Shown here: positions 1-7,539 of the stretch, one piece after another | Position numbering within the stretch: the stretch's first letter is position 1 | Layout of the letters: every line of letters starts with the position of its first letter | NCBI RefSeq assembly: GCF_004331485.1 | Contig: NZ_SJKD01000013.1 | Location: forward strand, 1 to 64,000 | Length of the DNA: 64,000 nt | Direction of reading: 5' to 3' | Source of the DNA: Kribbella capetownensis | GTDB lineage: Bacteria > Actinomycetota > Actinomycetes > Propionibacteriales > Kribbellaceae | The notes under the pieces: model-generated | The model's database searches: none | The model's input: only the letters and a program-made list of their open reading frames with translations | Told to the model about the DNA's origin: nothing | Program-made: the position numbers and the translations under genes

Positions 1-3
1 GGG

Positions 4-76
4 TGCCCCCGGCAGGATTCGAACCTGCGGCACATGGTTTAGGAAACCACTGCTCTATCCCCTGAGCTACGGGGGC
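4..76 (-). tRNA. tRNA-Arg (anticodon CCU)
   Basis: Read on the minus strand this folds as a complete 73-nt cloverleaf: acceptor GCCCCCG pairs with CGGGGGC, the D-arm starts TAGCTC, the anticodon stem GTGGT/ACCAT holds loop TTCCTAA (anticodon CCT) and the T-arm carries TTCGAATC. The discriminator base is A and CCA is not encoded. It decodes AGG, a rare arginine codon in high-GC actinobacteria. Confidence 0.95.
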
Positions 77-171
77 CGACCGCGCGGAGCCTAGCGTATC
101 GGACGCCGTCGTCGCCCGGTCCGCGCCGTGGGAGCATTCGAGGCGACCGGAGACGCAGCTCAGGAGGCAGC

Positions 172-753
172 ATGGTCGAGCCCATCATCCAGCGCGGCAT
201 CAAGGTCGCCGGCGAGAATCCGATGATCATCCTCTACCGCCCCGGCAGCGACGACATCGTCGTACTGGTGAGCATGTGGACAGCGCGCTACTCCCCCGTC
301 GGCTCGGGCCGCGCACTGCTGATCTGGGCCGATCCCGACGGGTCGGGACTCGGTTCCGACGCACCGATCGGGATGTACGCCGACAACCCTGAGCTGGCCG
401 AGTACGTCTGGGAGCACTTCTACCGCGACTACGACACGATCCGCGGCCTCGGCATCGAGACCAGCCCACCGGTCCCAGCCCGCTTCGTCGAGGTCTCCGA
501 CGGCGACCGCTTCTACCGCATCACCTGCGTCACCGCCACCACCACGATCGACCTCGAATGGCGCGACGTACTCGACACCTTCCAGGTCATCACCCACCTC
601 ACCGGCTTCGAAACCTCAGCCATAGCCCGCCCCTGCGCCGCAGCCTCGGTCCGCGTCAACGGCACCCCCGCCCACGGCGAACCCCACCACCCAGAAGGCT
701 GGTTCGGCAGCTCCGCAGCCCTAGCCTTCGCCGAAACCTGGCGCGAAACCTAA
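172..753 (+). CDS. hypothetical protein, 193 aa
   Basis: I do not recognise a family. The protein is soluble, with no signal peptide or membrane segment, acidic and rich in Trp/Tyr/Phe, with an alternating beta-strand look (IILYRPGSDDIVVLVSMW near the start). The ATG at 172 follows an AGGAGG ribosome binding site 4 bases upstream, so the start is secure. It lies alone beside the tRNA gene. The stop codon sits inside a short palindrome (744-760). Codon use is typical for the window, so it is probably a real lineage-restricted protein. Confidence 0.8.
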   Translation: MVEPIIQRGIKVAGENPMIILYRPGSDDIVVLVSMWTARYSPVGSGRALLIWADPDGSGLGSDAPIGMYADNPELAEYVWEHFYRDYDTIRGLGIETSPPVPARFVEVSDGDRFYRITCVTATTTIDLEWRDVLDTFQVITHLTGFETSAIARPCAAASVRVNGTPAHGEPHHPEGWFGSSAALAFAETWRET

Positions 754-894
754 GGTTTCGGCGCCCCGGTAACGATCTGTGTTTGGGGTCAGGCGATGTC
801 TGGACTGGGTTACTACGCTGTGTCACCATCTCGGCCAAGGGGAATGCGAGCAGGTCTGGGGAGATCTGCTCGCGCACGTTCATGAGGGGGAGTC

Positions 895-1251
895 ATGACG
901 GTTGAGATCATCAACGGATTTTCCATGTCGGATCGGCCGACGCAGGTGGCGGCGATCCGGGCAGCGATCGCAGCTCAGCCTGCGCAGGCTGCCGAGGTCG
1001 CCACGGCGGCCATCGACCAGATGACTGCGGAGCAGCGGAAGGCCTATCTGGACAGCCTGATGCCGCAGGAGTCGAAGGACCGGATGCTCGTCTATGTCGC
1101 GGGCTTCGCGGCGGTGGCGTTGGTGCTCGTGGCAACGATCATCACACTGGCATTCAAGACCACAACGCTCGGCTCGGAGATGATCCTCTTGGTCACCGCC
1201 TTCGTCAGCGGCGTCATCGGCGGCCTCTTCGGCAACATGAAAGCCGGCTGA
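895..1251 (+). CDS. small two-helix membrane protein, 118 aa
   Basis: No named family recognised. The first 60 residues are Ala/Gln-rich and helical (AAIAAQPAQAAEVATAAIDQMTAEQ with repeated alanines), followed by two hydrophobic segments at about 66-87 and 93-112 separated by a short polar turn, ending GLFGNMKAG. The architecture is a cytoplasmic helical head on a hairpin membrane anchor. The ATG has a good site (GAGGGGGAG) just upstream. It is followed 16 bp later by the convergent YchJ-like gene. Function unknown. Confidence 0.75.
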   Translation: MTVEIINGFSMSDRPTQVAAIRAAIAAQPAQAAEVATAAIDQMTAEQRKAYLDSLMPQESKDRMLVYVAGFAAVALVLVATIITLAFKTTTLGSEMILLVTAFVSGVIGGLFGNMKAG

Positions 1252-1267
1252 CAGGCCGGGAGGACAC

Positions 1268-1693
1268 CTACGGGGACTCGTGGTCGGGTAGGGGTTTTAC
1301 GTAGACCCATAGGCCGTTTTCGCGGGTGAAGTGGCTGGTTTCTTGTTGCGTTTCTGGGGTGCCGTTGTGGGTGAAGTGGGCTTGGAATTCTACGGTGCCC
1401 TCGGTGTGGAAGGGGGTGCCGGCGGTGGTGGTGAGGATTTCCAGGCCGGTCCATTGGACGTCGTCGGCGAAGTTGAGTGTTGGTGGTCGGGTGTCGGCTG
1501 ACCAGGTTTGCAGCAGGTAGCGGGCGTCGCGTACGACGAAGGCGGTGTAGCGGGATCGCATCAGCTGCTCGGCTGTGGCTGCTGCCTTGCCTTGGTGGAG
1601 GGCACCGCAGCAGTCGCCGTACGTGGCGTCCAGACCGCAGGGGCAGGGCGACAGCGGAGTGACCGCCGGCTGACGGTCGCGACGTTTGGCCAT
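1268..1693 (-). CDS. YchJ/UPF0225 family protein
   Basis: 141 aa. The N-terminus carries a CPCG-x7-CC metal-binding cluster of SEC-C type (residues about 17-30), followed by the family sequence around MRSRYTAFVVRDARYLLQTW, and an NTF2-like fold with aromatic strands (VEFQAHF, HFTRENGLWVYV). This matches the UPF0225 (YchJ) family, small proteins of unclear function thought to bind zinc through the Cys cluster. I start it at the ATG giving MAKRRDRQP rather than at 1819, because the extra 42 residues are unlike the family and would run into the divergent SDR promoter. The SDR gene begins 117 bp away on the other strand. Confidence 0.88.
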   Translation of the reverse strand: MAKRRDRQPAVTPLSPCPCGLDATYGDCCGALHQGKAAATAEQLMRSRYTAFVVRDARYLLQTWSADTRPPTLNFADDVQWTGLEILTTTAGTPFHTEGTVEFQAHFTHNGTPETQQETSHFTRENGLWVYVKPLPDHESP

Positions 1694-1809
1694 CTCCCGA
1701 TTGTCGCCTGTCGATGGACACACCCACGGCAGGGGCACATGCTGGGGCCAGCGCGGCGGGAGATGACGCATGCTGGCGGCATCGTGGACGTGCTGGGGGG
1801 CGGGTTCGC

Positions 1810-2670
1810 ATGGCCACATCGATGGTTGGGAAGACCGTACTGATCACCGGCGCTACCGGAGGCATCGGGAAGGCGACCGCGCTCGGCCTGGCCACGATGG
1901 GTGCACACGTCGCGATCATCGGCCGGGACAGCGCGCGGACCGACGACGCAGTACGGGAGATCCGCGCGGTGGGCCAAGCGGATGGGTTCGTCGCGGACCT
2001 CTCCTCGCAAGCTGAGGTACGGCGAGCGGCCGATGAAGTACTGCGGAAGCTGCCGCGGCTCGACGTACTGGTGAACAACGTCGGCGGCTACTGGAAGACC
2101 CGTCATGTCACTGCCGACGGCCTGGAGCACACGTTCGCCCTGAACCACCTCGCGCCGTTCCTGCTCACCAACCTGCTGCTCGATCGACTGCGGCAGAGCG
2201 CCCCGGCCCGAGTCGTCACAGTGGCGTCGAACGCTCAGTCGATGGGGCGTATCGACTTCGACGATCTGCAGAACGAGCGGGACTATTCCGGGTCCCGCGC
2301 CTACAACCAGTCGAAGCTCGCGAACGTCTTGTTCAGTTACGAGTTGGCGAGGAGATTGCAGGGCACTTCCGTGACGGCCAACGCACTGCACCCCGGCTTG
2401 GTGAGCACTGGGTTCGGCGGCGAGGATCCCGGCCGAGCCCAGCGACTGCTGGTGCCACTGCTGCGGCCCTTCATGAAACGGCCGGCTCAGGGCGCCGCCA
2501 CTTCGATCTACGTCGCATCCGATCCGCAACTGGAACACGTGACAGGCCGCTACTTCGCCAAGTCCGCGACCACGAAGTCCTCCGACCGCAGCTACGACGA
2601 AGCCACCGCCACCCGGCTCTGGCAGGTCAGCACCGAGCTCGTCGGCCTCCGCACACCTACGGCAGAGTGA
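1810..2670 (+). CDS. short-chain dehydrogenase/reductase
   Basis: 286 aa. Classical SDR fold: TGATGGIG dinucleotide-binding motif within the first 20 residues, NNVGG in place of NNAG, and the catalytic YNQSK. The layout (MGRIDFDDLQ, LHPGLVSTGFG) resembles retinol-dehydrogenase-like or light-dependent protochlorophyllide-reductase-like SDRs, so NAD(P)-dependent oxidation or reduction of a hydrophobic alcohol or ketone is likely; the substrate is unknown. The start is set by homology, since upstream codons are not SDR-like. The last 14 bp overlap the convergent alcohol-dehydrogenase gene. Confidence 0.88.
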   Translation: MATSMVGKTVLITGATGGIGKATALGLATMGAHVAIIGRDSARTDDAVREIRAVGQADGFVADLSSQAEVRRAADEVLRKLPRLDVLVNNVGGYWKTRHVTADGLEHTFALNHLAPFLLTNLLLDRLRQSAPARVVTVASNAQSMGRIDFDDLQNERDYSGSRAYNQSKLANVLFSYELARRLQGTSVTANALHPGLVSTGFGGEDPGRAQRLLVPLLRPFMKRPAQGAATSIYVASDPQLEHVTGRYFAKSATTKSSDRSYDEATATRLWQVSTELVGLRTPTAE

Positions 2671-3631
2671 TGACGACTTTTCCGCGGGCGTGGCCGTCGA
2701 GCAGGTACTGAATGGCCTTCGGGACCTCGCTCAGCGGGAAACGCTGATCGATCGGCGGTACTACGGCGCCGGATTCGAGCAGCGGCGTGAGGTCGAGCAG
2801 GTGTTGGGCCTTCTCCGAGTTGATGAACGTCCGCAAGCGCTGACTGACGAACGGTGACAGCACCACCGCCCGCATCTGGCGATCGGTGCCGCCGAGCCAC
2901 CGTCCACCGTTCTCGCCACCCATGATGACAACAGTCCCCTTCGGCGTGAGAGCGCGCCGAAGTCGTGACAGGGAAGCGTTTCCGGCGATGTCGAGGATCA
3001 CGTCGTACCGCTGCGGTCCCGCCGCGAAGTCGTCGCGCCGGTAGTCGACCACGTGATCCGCGCCGAGCGACCGGACCAGATCCATCTTGCTCGCACCGGA
3101 AACTCCGGTGACCTCGGCCCCGAACGCCTTGGCCAGCTGCACTGCATAGGAACCAACGCCGCCCGACGCACCGGTGACCAGCACCTGCTGGCCCGACGCG
3201 ACCTCGCCCTGATCACGCACGCCCTGCAGGGCAGTCATGCCGGAGATCGGTACGACGGCCGCCTGCTCGAAGGTCAGGTTCGCCGGCTTCGGCGCGAGCT
3301 TGCGCTCGAAGGCAGCGGTGTACTCCGCGAAGGCGCCCTTGCCGACCCCGAACACCTCGTCACCCGGCTGGAACCTGGTCACGTCGGCGCCGACCGCCTC
3401 CACGATCCCCGCTACGTCCATGCCCAGTACCTGGTTCTTCGGCGCCCGAACGCCGTACCCAGCAAGGCGAACCGGGTACGGCAGGCCGGCCATGACGTGC
3501 CACACGCCACGATCCACGCCGGCCGCGCGGACGCGGATCAATACCTCGTCAGCGGCGATGGCGGGCTTGCCGATGTCGCGCAGCTCCAGAACATCGGTCT
3601 CGCCGTACGTCGTCTGAGTGATGGCCAACAT
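2657..3631 (-). CDS. zinc-independent NADPH:quinone reductase / MDR family oxidoreductase
   Basis: 324 aa, the usual length for the quinone-oxidoreductase branch of the medium-chain dehydrogenases. It starts MLAITQTTYGETDVLELRDI (GroES-like domain) and has the nucleotide-binding motif VTGASGGVGSYAVQLAKAFGA. The structural and catalytic zinc cysteines of true alcohol dehydrogenases are absent, so a zinc-free reductase is expected. The C-terminus ends with the family tail GHARGKVVITL. The promoter region carries a duplicated operator-like repeat (3676-3704), so it is probably controlled by a TetR or MarR-type repressor encoded elsewhere. Confidence 0.88.
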   Translation of the reverse strand: MLAITQTTYGETDVLELRDIGKPAIAADEVLIRVRAAGVDRGVWHVMAGLPYPVRLAGYGVRAPKNQVLGMDVAGIVEAVGADVTRFQPGDEVFGVGKGAFAEYTAAFERKLAPKPANLTFEQAAVVPISGMTALQGVRDQGEVASGQQVLVTGASGGVGSYAVQLAKAFGAEVTGVSGASKMDLVRSLGADHVVDYRRDDFAAGPQRYDVILDIAGNASLSRLRRALTPKGTVVIMGGENGGRWLGGTDRQMRAVVLSPFVSQRLRTFINSEKAQHLLDLTPLLESGAVVPPIDQRFPLSEVPKAIQYLLDGHARGKVVITLP

Positions 3632-3675
3632 GTGTTTCCCCCTGCTGAAGACGCCGGTTCCGACCGGCTCGCCGC

Positions 3676-3704
3676 ATACTTACGTTGTATGCTTACGTTG
3701 TAAG
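3676..3704 (-). promoter_or_regulatory. tandem operator before the MDR oxidoreductase
   Basis: CTTACGTTGTA occurs twice, at 3679-3689 and 3692-3702, 13 bp apart. Each copy is also a local dyad: ATAC-N7-GTAT (3676-3690) and CTTAC-N3-GTAAG (3692-3704). This form is typical of TetR/MarR operators overlapping a promoter, about 45-75 bp upstream of the start codon. No regulator gene adjoins, so the cognate repressor is unknown. Confidence 0.6.
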
Positions 3705-3811
3705 TTACCTCCATCAGTGCGTTTAGTCCAGAGGGGTAGGCTGGTGGGACTCCGGAACGACGGCATTCCAGGCGGCATGTCAGGAACCGGCTGGCGATAG
3801 GGCGATGCCCG

Positions 3812-4081
3812 ATGACGACTCGATCACGACCTGTGTTCGCCGGAATCTCGCGCCGTACGGCCGAGGATCACGACCTTTCGCACCTGCTCGCCGAAGTCAG
3901 GTCCGCCCGGGCAGCCAATCGCGTGACTCGAGGAGCTCCACGCCGCGGCAGCGCGCCCAGCAGCGACGCCGACCGTCTCGCCGCCTCACTGACCGCCTAC
4001 GCCAGAGCGCTGGAGTCGTACCGACTGCCCGTGCCGCCCGCCATTCGCGATGAGCTTCGCCTGCGTCGCGCTCTGCCCTGA
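3812..4081 (+). CDS. possible small hypothetical protein, 89 aa
   Basis: A weakly supported reading frame. Its second half, DADRLAASLTAYARALESYRLPVPPAIRDELRL, looks like a genuine helical actinobacterial tail and has normal GC-rich third positions; the first half is Arg/Ser-rich and less convincing. There is no strong ribosome binding site at the ATG. A competing frame (3805-4053) looks like a shadow. No family recognised. Confidence 0.4.
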   Translation: MTTRSRPVFAGISRRTAEDHDLSHLLAEVRSARAANRVTRGAPRRGSAPSSDADRLAASLTAYARALESYRLPVPPAIRDELRLRRALP

Positions 4082-4144
4082 TGCCGTTGGCGGTTGAGTA
4101 GTTCAGCGCATGTGGCGGGGGTCGGATGCGCTGACGATTGCCGC

Positions 4145-4435
4145 ATGACGAAAACAATTCAGCCTTCGCAGACTGCCGCGTTCTACGGGCAGGCACTTCT
4201 TTCGTTCGGCGCCTCACTGACGGCGATGGCGCTCGGGCTCGTCTACCTGCCCGCACCCGGGTGGATCCGGGCGTTCCTGGCGATCGGCCTGCTGTACGTC
4301 GTCACGTCGACGGTGACCTTGTGCAAGGTGGTGCGGGACCGGCACGAACTGTCCGAGGTGACCACCCGGGTCGACCAGGCGCGACTGGACAAACTGCTGG
4401 CCGAGCACGATCCCTTCAAGGTCGACGCTCAGTGA
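4145..4435 (+). CDS. YiaA/YiaB family two-helix membrane protein
   Basis: 96 aa. Two hydrophobic segments (residues about 10-31 and 36-55) joined by a short turn with PAPGWIRAF, followed by a charged cytoplasmic tail containing VVRDRHELSEVTTRVDQARLDKLLAEHDPFK. This matches the YiaA/YiaB two-helix domain, a membrane family of unknown function. The ATG giving MTKTIQPSQTAAF is chosen because it fits the family start. The 3' end overlaps the convergent DoxX-like gene by 7 bp. Confidence 0.82.
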   Translation: MTKTIQPSQTAAFYGQALLSFGASLTAMALGLVYLPAPGWIRAFLAIGLLYVVTSTVTLCKVVRDRHELSEVTTRVDQARLDKLLAEHDPFKVDAQ

Positions 4436-4776
4436 TAGAGGAGGCCGGTGGCCAGAGCTGCCAGGGAGCTGAGGAAGTACAGCGACCAAGGGCCGAAGTG
4501 GCGGTCGCGGGCTCGGAGGTGGGCAGCGAAGGCGCCGACGAAGTACAGGACGAGACCCGCGGCCGCGAGGGTGCCGAGAGTCGGTACGACGAAGCCGGCC
4601 AGCAAGCCGAGGGCGCCGGCCGCGAGGAGCGTGCCGAGCGGGAGCATCCACGAATACGGGACGCCGACCACGTCGGCCTGGGACTTCGGGTAGTCGTGGC
4701 CGATGAGATTGGCAACGGCCGCGCTGCCGGTCAGGGCGGCGGCGAGAAGCGTGGCGGCGAGGTAGGCGGCGAACAC
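4429..4776 (-). CDS. DoxX-like membrane protein
   Basis: 115 aa, GTG start, four predicted membrane helices (about 3-23, 43-62, 68-84, 95-112). The pattern, including a HLRARDRHFGPW loop before the last helix, fits the DoxX-like family, small quinone-associated or redox-related integral membrane proteins. It is the last gene of a TetR - ECF41 sigma - DoxX series on the minus strand, with 70 bp between it and the sigma gene. That gap and the sigma stop region hold a good ECF41-type promoter (4815-4841), so this gene is the most likely direct sigma target. Confidence 0.8.
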   Translation of the reverse strand: MFAAYLAATLLAAALTGSAAVANLIGHDYPKSQADVVGVPYSWMLPLGTLLAAGALGLLAGFVVPTLGTLAAAGLVLYFVGAFAAHLRARDRHFGPWSLYFLSSLAALATGLLYH

Positions 4777-4814
4777 GATGGCTCCGTTCCGTGGGGTGAT
4801 TGGGGCGCCCCACG

Positions 4815-4841
4815 GACGAGACAGCGTGCCGAGACGTGACA
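4815..4841 (-). promoter_or_regulatory. predicted ECF41 sigma promoter before the DoxX-like gene
   Basis: On the minus strand TGTCACG (4841-4835) is followed after exactly 16 bases by CGTC (4818-4815). The known ECF41 recognition pattern is TGTCACA, 16 bases, CGTC, so six of seven -35 bases, the spacing and the -10 all agree. The -10 lies 38 bp before the GTG start of the DoxX-like gene and just after the coding end of the ECF41 gene itself. Confidence 0.65.
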
Positions 4842-4846
4842 GTGAA

Positions 4847-5698
4847 TCAGCTCACGCCGGTCAGCTTCTCCGGGTTGCTGACGACGTGGATGGTGTCGAT
4901 CGCGCCATCCACCAGGTAGAACGTCGCCGCGACGACCGCCGTACCTCCTGAGGTGATCACGAAGCCCGGTGCGCCGTTGAGCTGACGGATCTCGACCCGG
5001 GAACCGTCGGGGCGGCGCCGCGACAGCACGATGAACGCCTGCGCGACGTACGCCGGGCCGTGGATCGGCTTGCGTGGCGCACCGGTGAGTCCGCCGCCGT
5101 CGCTGATCAAGGTGACGTCTGGTGCGAGCACGTCCATCAATGCCTTCACATCACCGTCCAGGCAGGCCGCGAGGAACTTCTCCGTCACCTGCCGCTGCGT
5201 GGATTGGTCGGTGTCGTACCGGCGTCGGCGGGCCGCAACCGCCTTGCGGGCGCGGTGCGCGAGCTGCCGTATGTCGGCGTCCTGGCGACCGAGGATGCGG
5301 GCTATCTCGGTGTGGCTGTAGCCGAAGGCCTCGTTCAGAACGAAGACTGCGCGTTCGGTCGGCGACAGTGCTTCCAGAACCAGCAGCATGGCCGTCGACA
5401 CCGAGTCGTTGCGTACGACGTCGTCGGCCGTGTCCGGACTGGTGAGCATCGGCTCCGGCAACCACGGTCCGACGTAGGACTCACGACGTACCGCTGCACT
5501 GCGGAGGCGGTCGATGGCGAGACGCGTCGCTACCCGGACCAGGTAGCCCTCGGCGTCGTCCACGGTGGCCGGGTCGACGCGACTCCAGCGCAGCCAGGAG
5601 TCCTGGACGACGTCCTCGGCCTCGGCGACGCTGCCGAGCACGCGATAGGCGACGGCGTACAGGAGGCCGCGGTAGTCGGCGAACGTCTCGGTGGTCAC
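4847..5698 (-). CDS. ECF41 (SigJ-like) RNA polymerase sigma factor
   Basis: 283 aa: sigma-2 region (ETFADYRGLLYAVAYRVLGS...AEDVVQDSWLRW), sigma-4 region (SPTERAVFVLNEAFGYSHTEIARILGR), then a C-terminal SnoaL-like domain. The three ECF41 signatures are present: WLPEP in the linker, DGGG in the extension and NPEKL (family NPDKL) near the C-terminus. In ECF41 factors the extension replaces an anti-sigma factor and modulates activity in cis. The start is GTG, overlapping the stop of the upstream tetR gene as GTGA (5695-5698), so translation is probably coupled. Neighbouring DoxX and NAD-epimerase genes are typical ECF41 company. Confidence 0.92.
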   Translation of the reverse strand: MTTETFADYRGLLYAVAYRVLGSVAEAEDVVQDSWLRWSRVDPATVDDAEGYLVRVATRLAIDRLRSAAVRRESYVGPWLPEPMLTSPDTADDVVRNDSVSTAMLLVLEALSPTERAVFVLNEAFGYSHTEIARILGRQDADIRQLAHRARKAVAARRRRYDTDQSTQRQVTEKFLAACLDGDVKALMDVLAPDVTLISDGGGLTGAPRKPIHGPAYVAQAFIVLSRRRPDGSRVEIRQLNGAPGFVITSGGTAVVAATFYLVDGAIDTIHVVSNPEKLTGVS

Positions 5699-6381
5699 GC
5701 GGGGAGGCCGGTGAGGTCGGCCATCAGGATCATGTGGTGGTCGAAGTACTCCGCGCGAGCCTCGATCATCTCGTCGAGGCGGCCGAAGACTTCGAAGTTG
5801 AGTACGCCGTACAGATGCGTCCAGGCGACCAGGACACGGTCGAGTCGTTCCTCGAGCATGGTGCCCTGGCGTTCCCGGATCAGGCGGCGGAGGTCGGCGC
5901 GGAGCGGTGCCGTCAGCGGCGAGGCGGTCAGCGAGCGGATGCGGTCGCCGGCGTCGGTGACGATCGCGGCGAGGAGCAGGATCACTTTGGTTGCCGGCTC
6001 GACCGTGTCCTGGGGCGCGGCGTACCCGGGGACAGGGCTGCCGTAGATCAGGCCGTACTCGGCCGGGTGGGCCAGCGCCCAGGTGCGGACGCCGCGGCAG
6101 ACGGCGAGCCAGCGGCCGCGGAGATCCTCCCGGGGTACGGCGGACTCGGCGGTGGTCGCGGCGGCGGCGAGGGCGTCGTACGCGTCGATGATCAGCGCGG
6201 TGAGCAGGGCGTCGCGGCTCGGGAAGTAGCGGTAGAGAGCCGACGCGACGATGTCGAGGTCCCTGGCGACGGCGCGCAGGGAGAGGTTGGCGCCGTCCGT
6301 GGCGAGGTGCCGACGGGCGACGTCCTTGATCTCCTGGCTCATCTCCGAGCGGACCCGGGCGCGCAGGGACGGTGCGGACAT
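5695..6381 (-). CDS. TetR/AcrR family regulator with WHG domain
   Basis: 228 aa. An N-terminal TetR helix-turn-helix (LSLRAVARDLDIVASALYRYFPSRDALL) is followed by a ligand-binding domain with the WTHLYGVLNFEVFG signature of the WHG-type TetR C-terminal family. The ATG giving MSAPSLRARVRSEM is chosen; codons upstream would extend through the divergent promoter. It is divergent from the epimerase gene at 6491 and translationally coupled to the ECF41 gene. A perfect 15-bp palindrome in the shared promoter (6423-6437) is its likely operator, so it probably represses itself, the sigma gene and the epimerase. Confidence 0.9.
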   Translation of the reverse strand: MSAPSLRARVRSEMSQEIKDVARRHLATDGANLSLRAVARDLDIVASALYRYFPSRDALLTALIIDAYDALAAAATTAESAVPREDLRGRWLAVCRGVRTWALAHPAEYGLIYGSPVPGYAAPQDTVEPATKVILLLAAIVTDAGDRIRSLTASPLTAPLRADLRRLIRERQGTMLEERLDRVLVAWTHLYGVLNFEVFGRLDEMIEARAEYFDHHMILMADLTGLPA

Positions 6382-6422
6382 GGGCTCAGTCTGACACAGG
6401 ATGGAGTACAGTGAACTCATTA

Positions 6423-6469
6423 GAGAACACTGTTCTCGCTCAAGAACATCTGTCTCACTCAAGAACATC
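6423..6469. promoter_or_regulatory. divergent operator between tetR and epimerase genes
   Basis: A perfect palindrome GAGAACACTGTTCTC lies at 6423-6437. Two copies of CTCAAGAACATC follow at 6439-6450 and 6458-6469, 19 bp apart; AGAACA is common to all three. The perfect site fits a TetR dimer and the two half-site copies may be extra contacts or promoter elements for the epimerase gene. Confidence 0.65.
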
Positions 6470-6490
6470 AGTCACGAAGGGTTGTCCGCC

Positions 6491-7450
6491 ATGTCCCTGC
6501 ACGTCGTTGTCGGCGCCGGTCCGGTCGGCTCGGCCACCGCTCGGTTGCTCGCCGCCAAGGGTGAACAGGTCCGCCTCATCACCCGCCGTGGCAGCGCTCC
6601 CCAACCCAGCCCTTTTCAGGAGAACGGCGAGACGGCCCAGATCGAGCGAGTTGCAGCAGATGGGAGCGACGCCGAAGCCCTAGCGCGGCACACAGAAGGC
6701 GCAGTGGCGCTGTACTCGTGCGCAGGCCCGGCGTACCACCGATGGCCAACCGACTGGCCTCCATTGGGAGCCGCCTTGGTGCATGCGGCCGAGGTCAGCG
6801 GAGCCGTGCTGGTGACGACCGGGAACCTGTACGCCTACGGGCAGGTCGACGGACCGGTCACCGAAGACATTCCCCTGCAGCCCAACTCCGTCAAGGGACA
6901 GGTCCGGGCCAAGCTCTGGACCGACGCGTTGGCCGCGCATCAGGCGGGCCGGATCCGGACGGCCGAGGTGCGCGGTTCGGACTACCTAGGCGCCGGCGCG
7001 GCCTCGCCGTTCAGCATTCTGGTGCTGCCCAAGGTGCTGCAAGGCAAGCGCGCATCGGCGCCCGCCGACCTGGATGTGCCCCACAGCTGGACGTACGTCG
7101 GCGACGTTGCTCAGACCCTCATCGCGGCCGCAGCGGACGAGACCGCCTGGGGACGAGCGTGGCACGTGCCGACACCGGACCCGATGTCGATCCGCGCTCT
7201 CGCGACCTGCACGGCCGAGCTCGCCGGAGCACCGGCGGCCCGGATCTCAGCGATGCCCACCATCGCGCTGCGCATCGGCGGCCTGTTCAACCCGGACGCT
7301 CGCGAGATGATCGAAACGCAGTACCAGTGGCGCCGCCCGTTCGTCGTCGACTCCACCGCCGCGACTGTTGCCTTTGGCATCAAACCCACCGCGACCGACG
7401 ACGCATTGCGCGAAACCATCGCCGGCTTTCGCGCGACCGACGCCAACTGA
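6491..7450 (+). CDS. NAD-dependent epimerase/dehydratase family protein
   Basis: 319 aa. It begins MSLHVVVGAGPVGSATARLLAAKGEQVRLI, a GxGxxG Rossmann motif variant, with later NLYAYGQVDGPVTEDIP and HSWTYVGDVAQTL stretches typical of extended-SDR epimerases acting on NDP-sugar-like or related substrates. The catalytic region reads GNLYAYG, so the canonical YxxxK is not clear and activity may be altered. It faces the tetR-ECF41 genes and shares their operator region; the combination of ECF41 with an epimerase-type enzyme is common in the family. The ATG at 6491 is set by the Rossmann start. Confidence 0.82.
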   Translation: MSLHVVVGAGPVGSATARLLAAKGEQVRLITRRGSAPQPSPFQENGETAQIERVAADGSDAEALARHTEGAVALYSCAGPAYHRWPTDWPPLGAALVHAAEVSGAVLVTTGNLYAYGQVDGPVTEDIPLQPNSVKGQVRAKLWTDALAAHQAGRIRTAEVRGSDYLGAGAASPFSILVLPKVLQGKRASAPADLDVPHSWTYVGDVAQTLIAAAADETAWGRAWHVPTPDPMSIRALATCTAELAGAPAARISAMPTIALRIGGLFNPDAREMIETQYQWRRPFVVDSTAATVAFGIKPTATDDALRETIAGFRATDAN

Positions 7451-7539
7451 ATCCGCGTCCCGAACGTCTGCCCCTAGTGCCCTGCATCGGGGAACTACGC
7501 TGTGCGGACGACGGATCCGCCGTTGTCGGAAGGGCAGGA

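Noticed and set aside
744..760. CGAAACCTAAGGTTTCG palindrome over the stop of the first gene as a terminator
   Set aside because: Only a 6-bp AT-rich stem is possible with a 5-nt loop and there is no U-tract.
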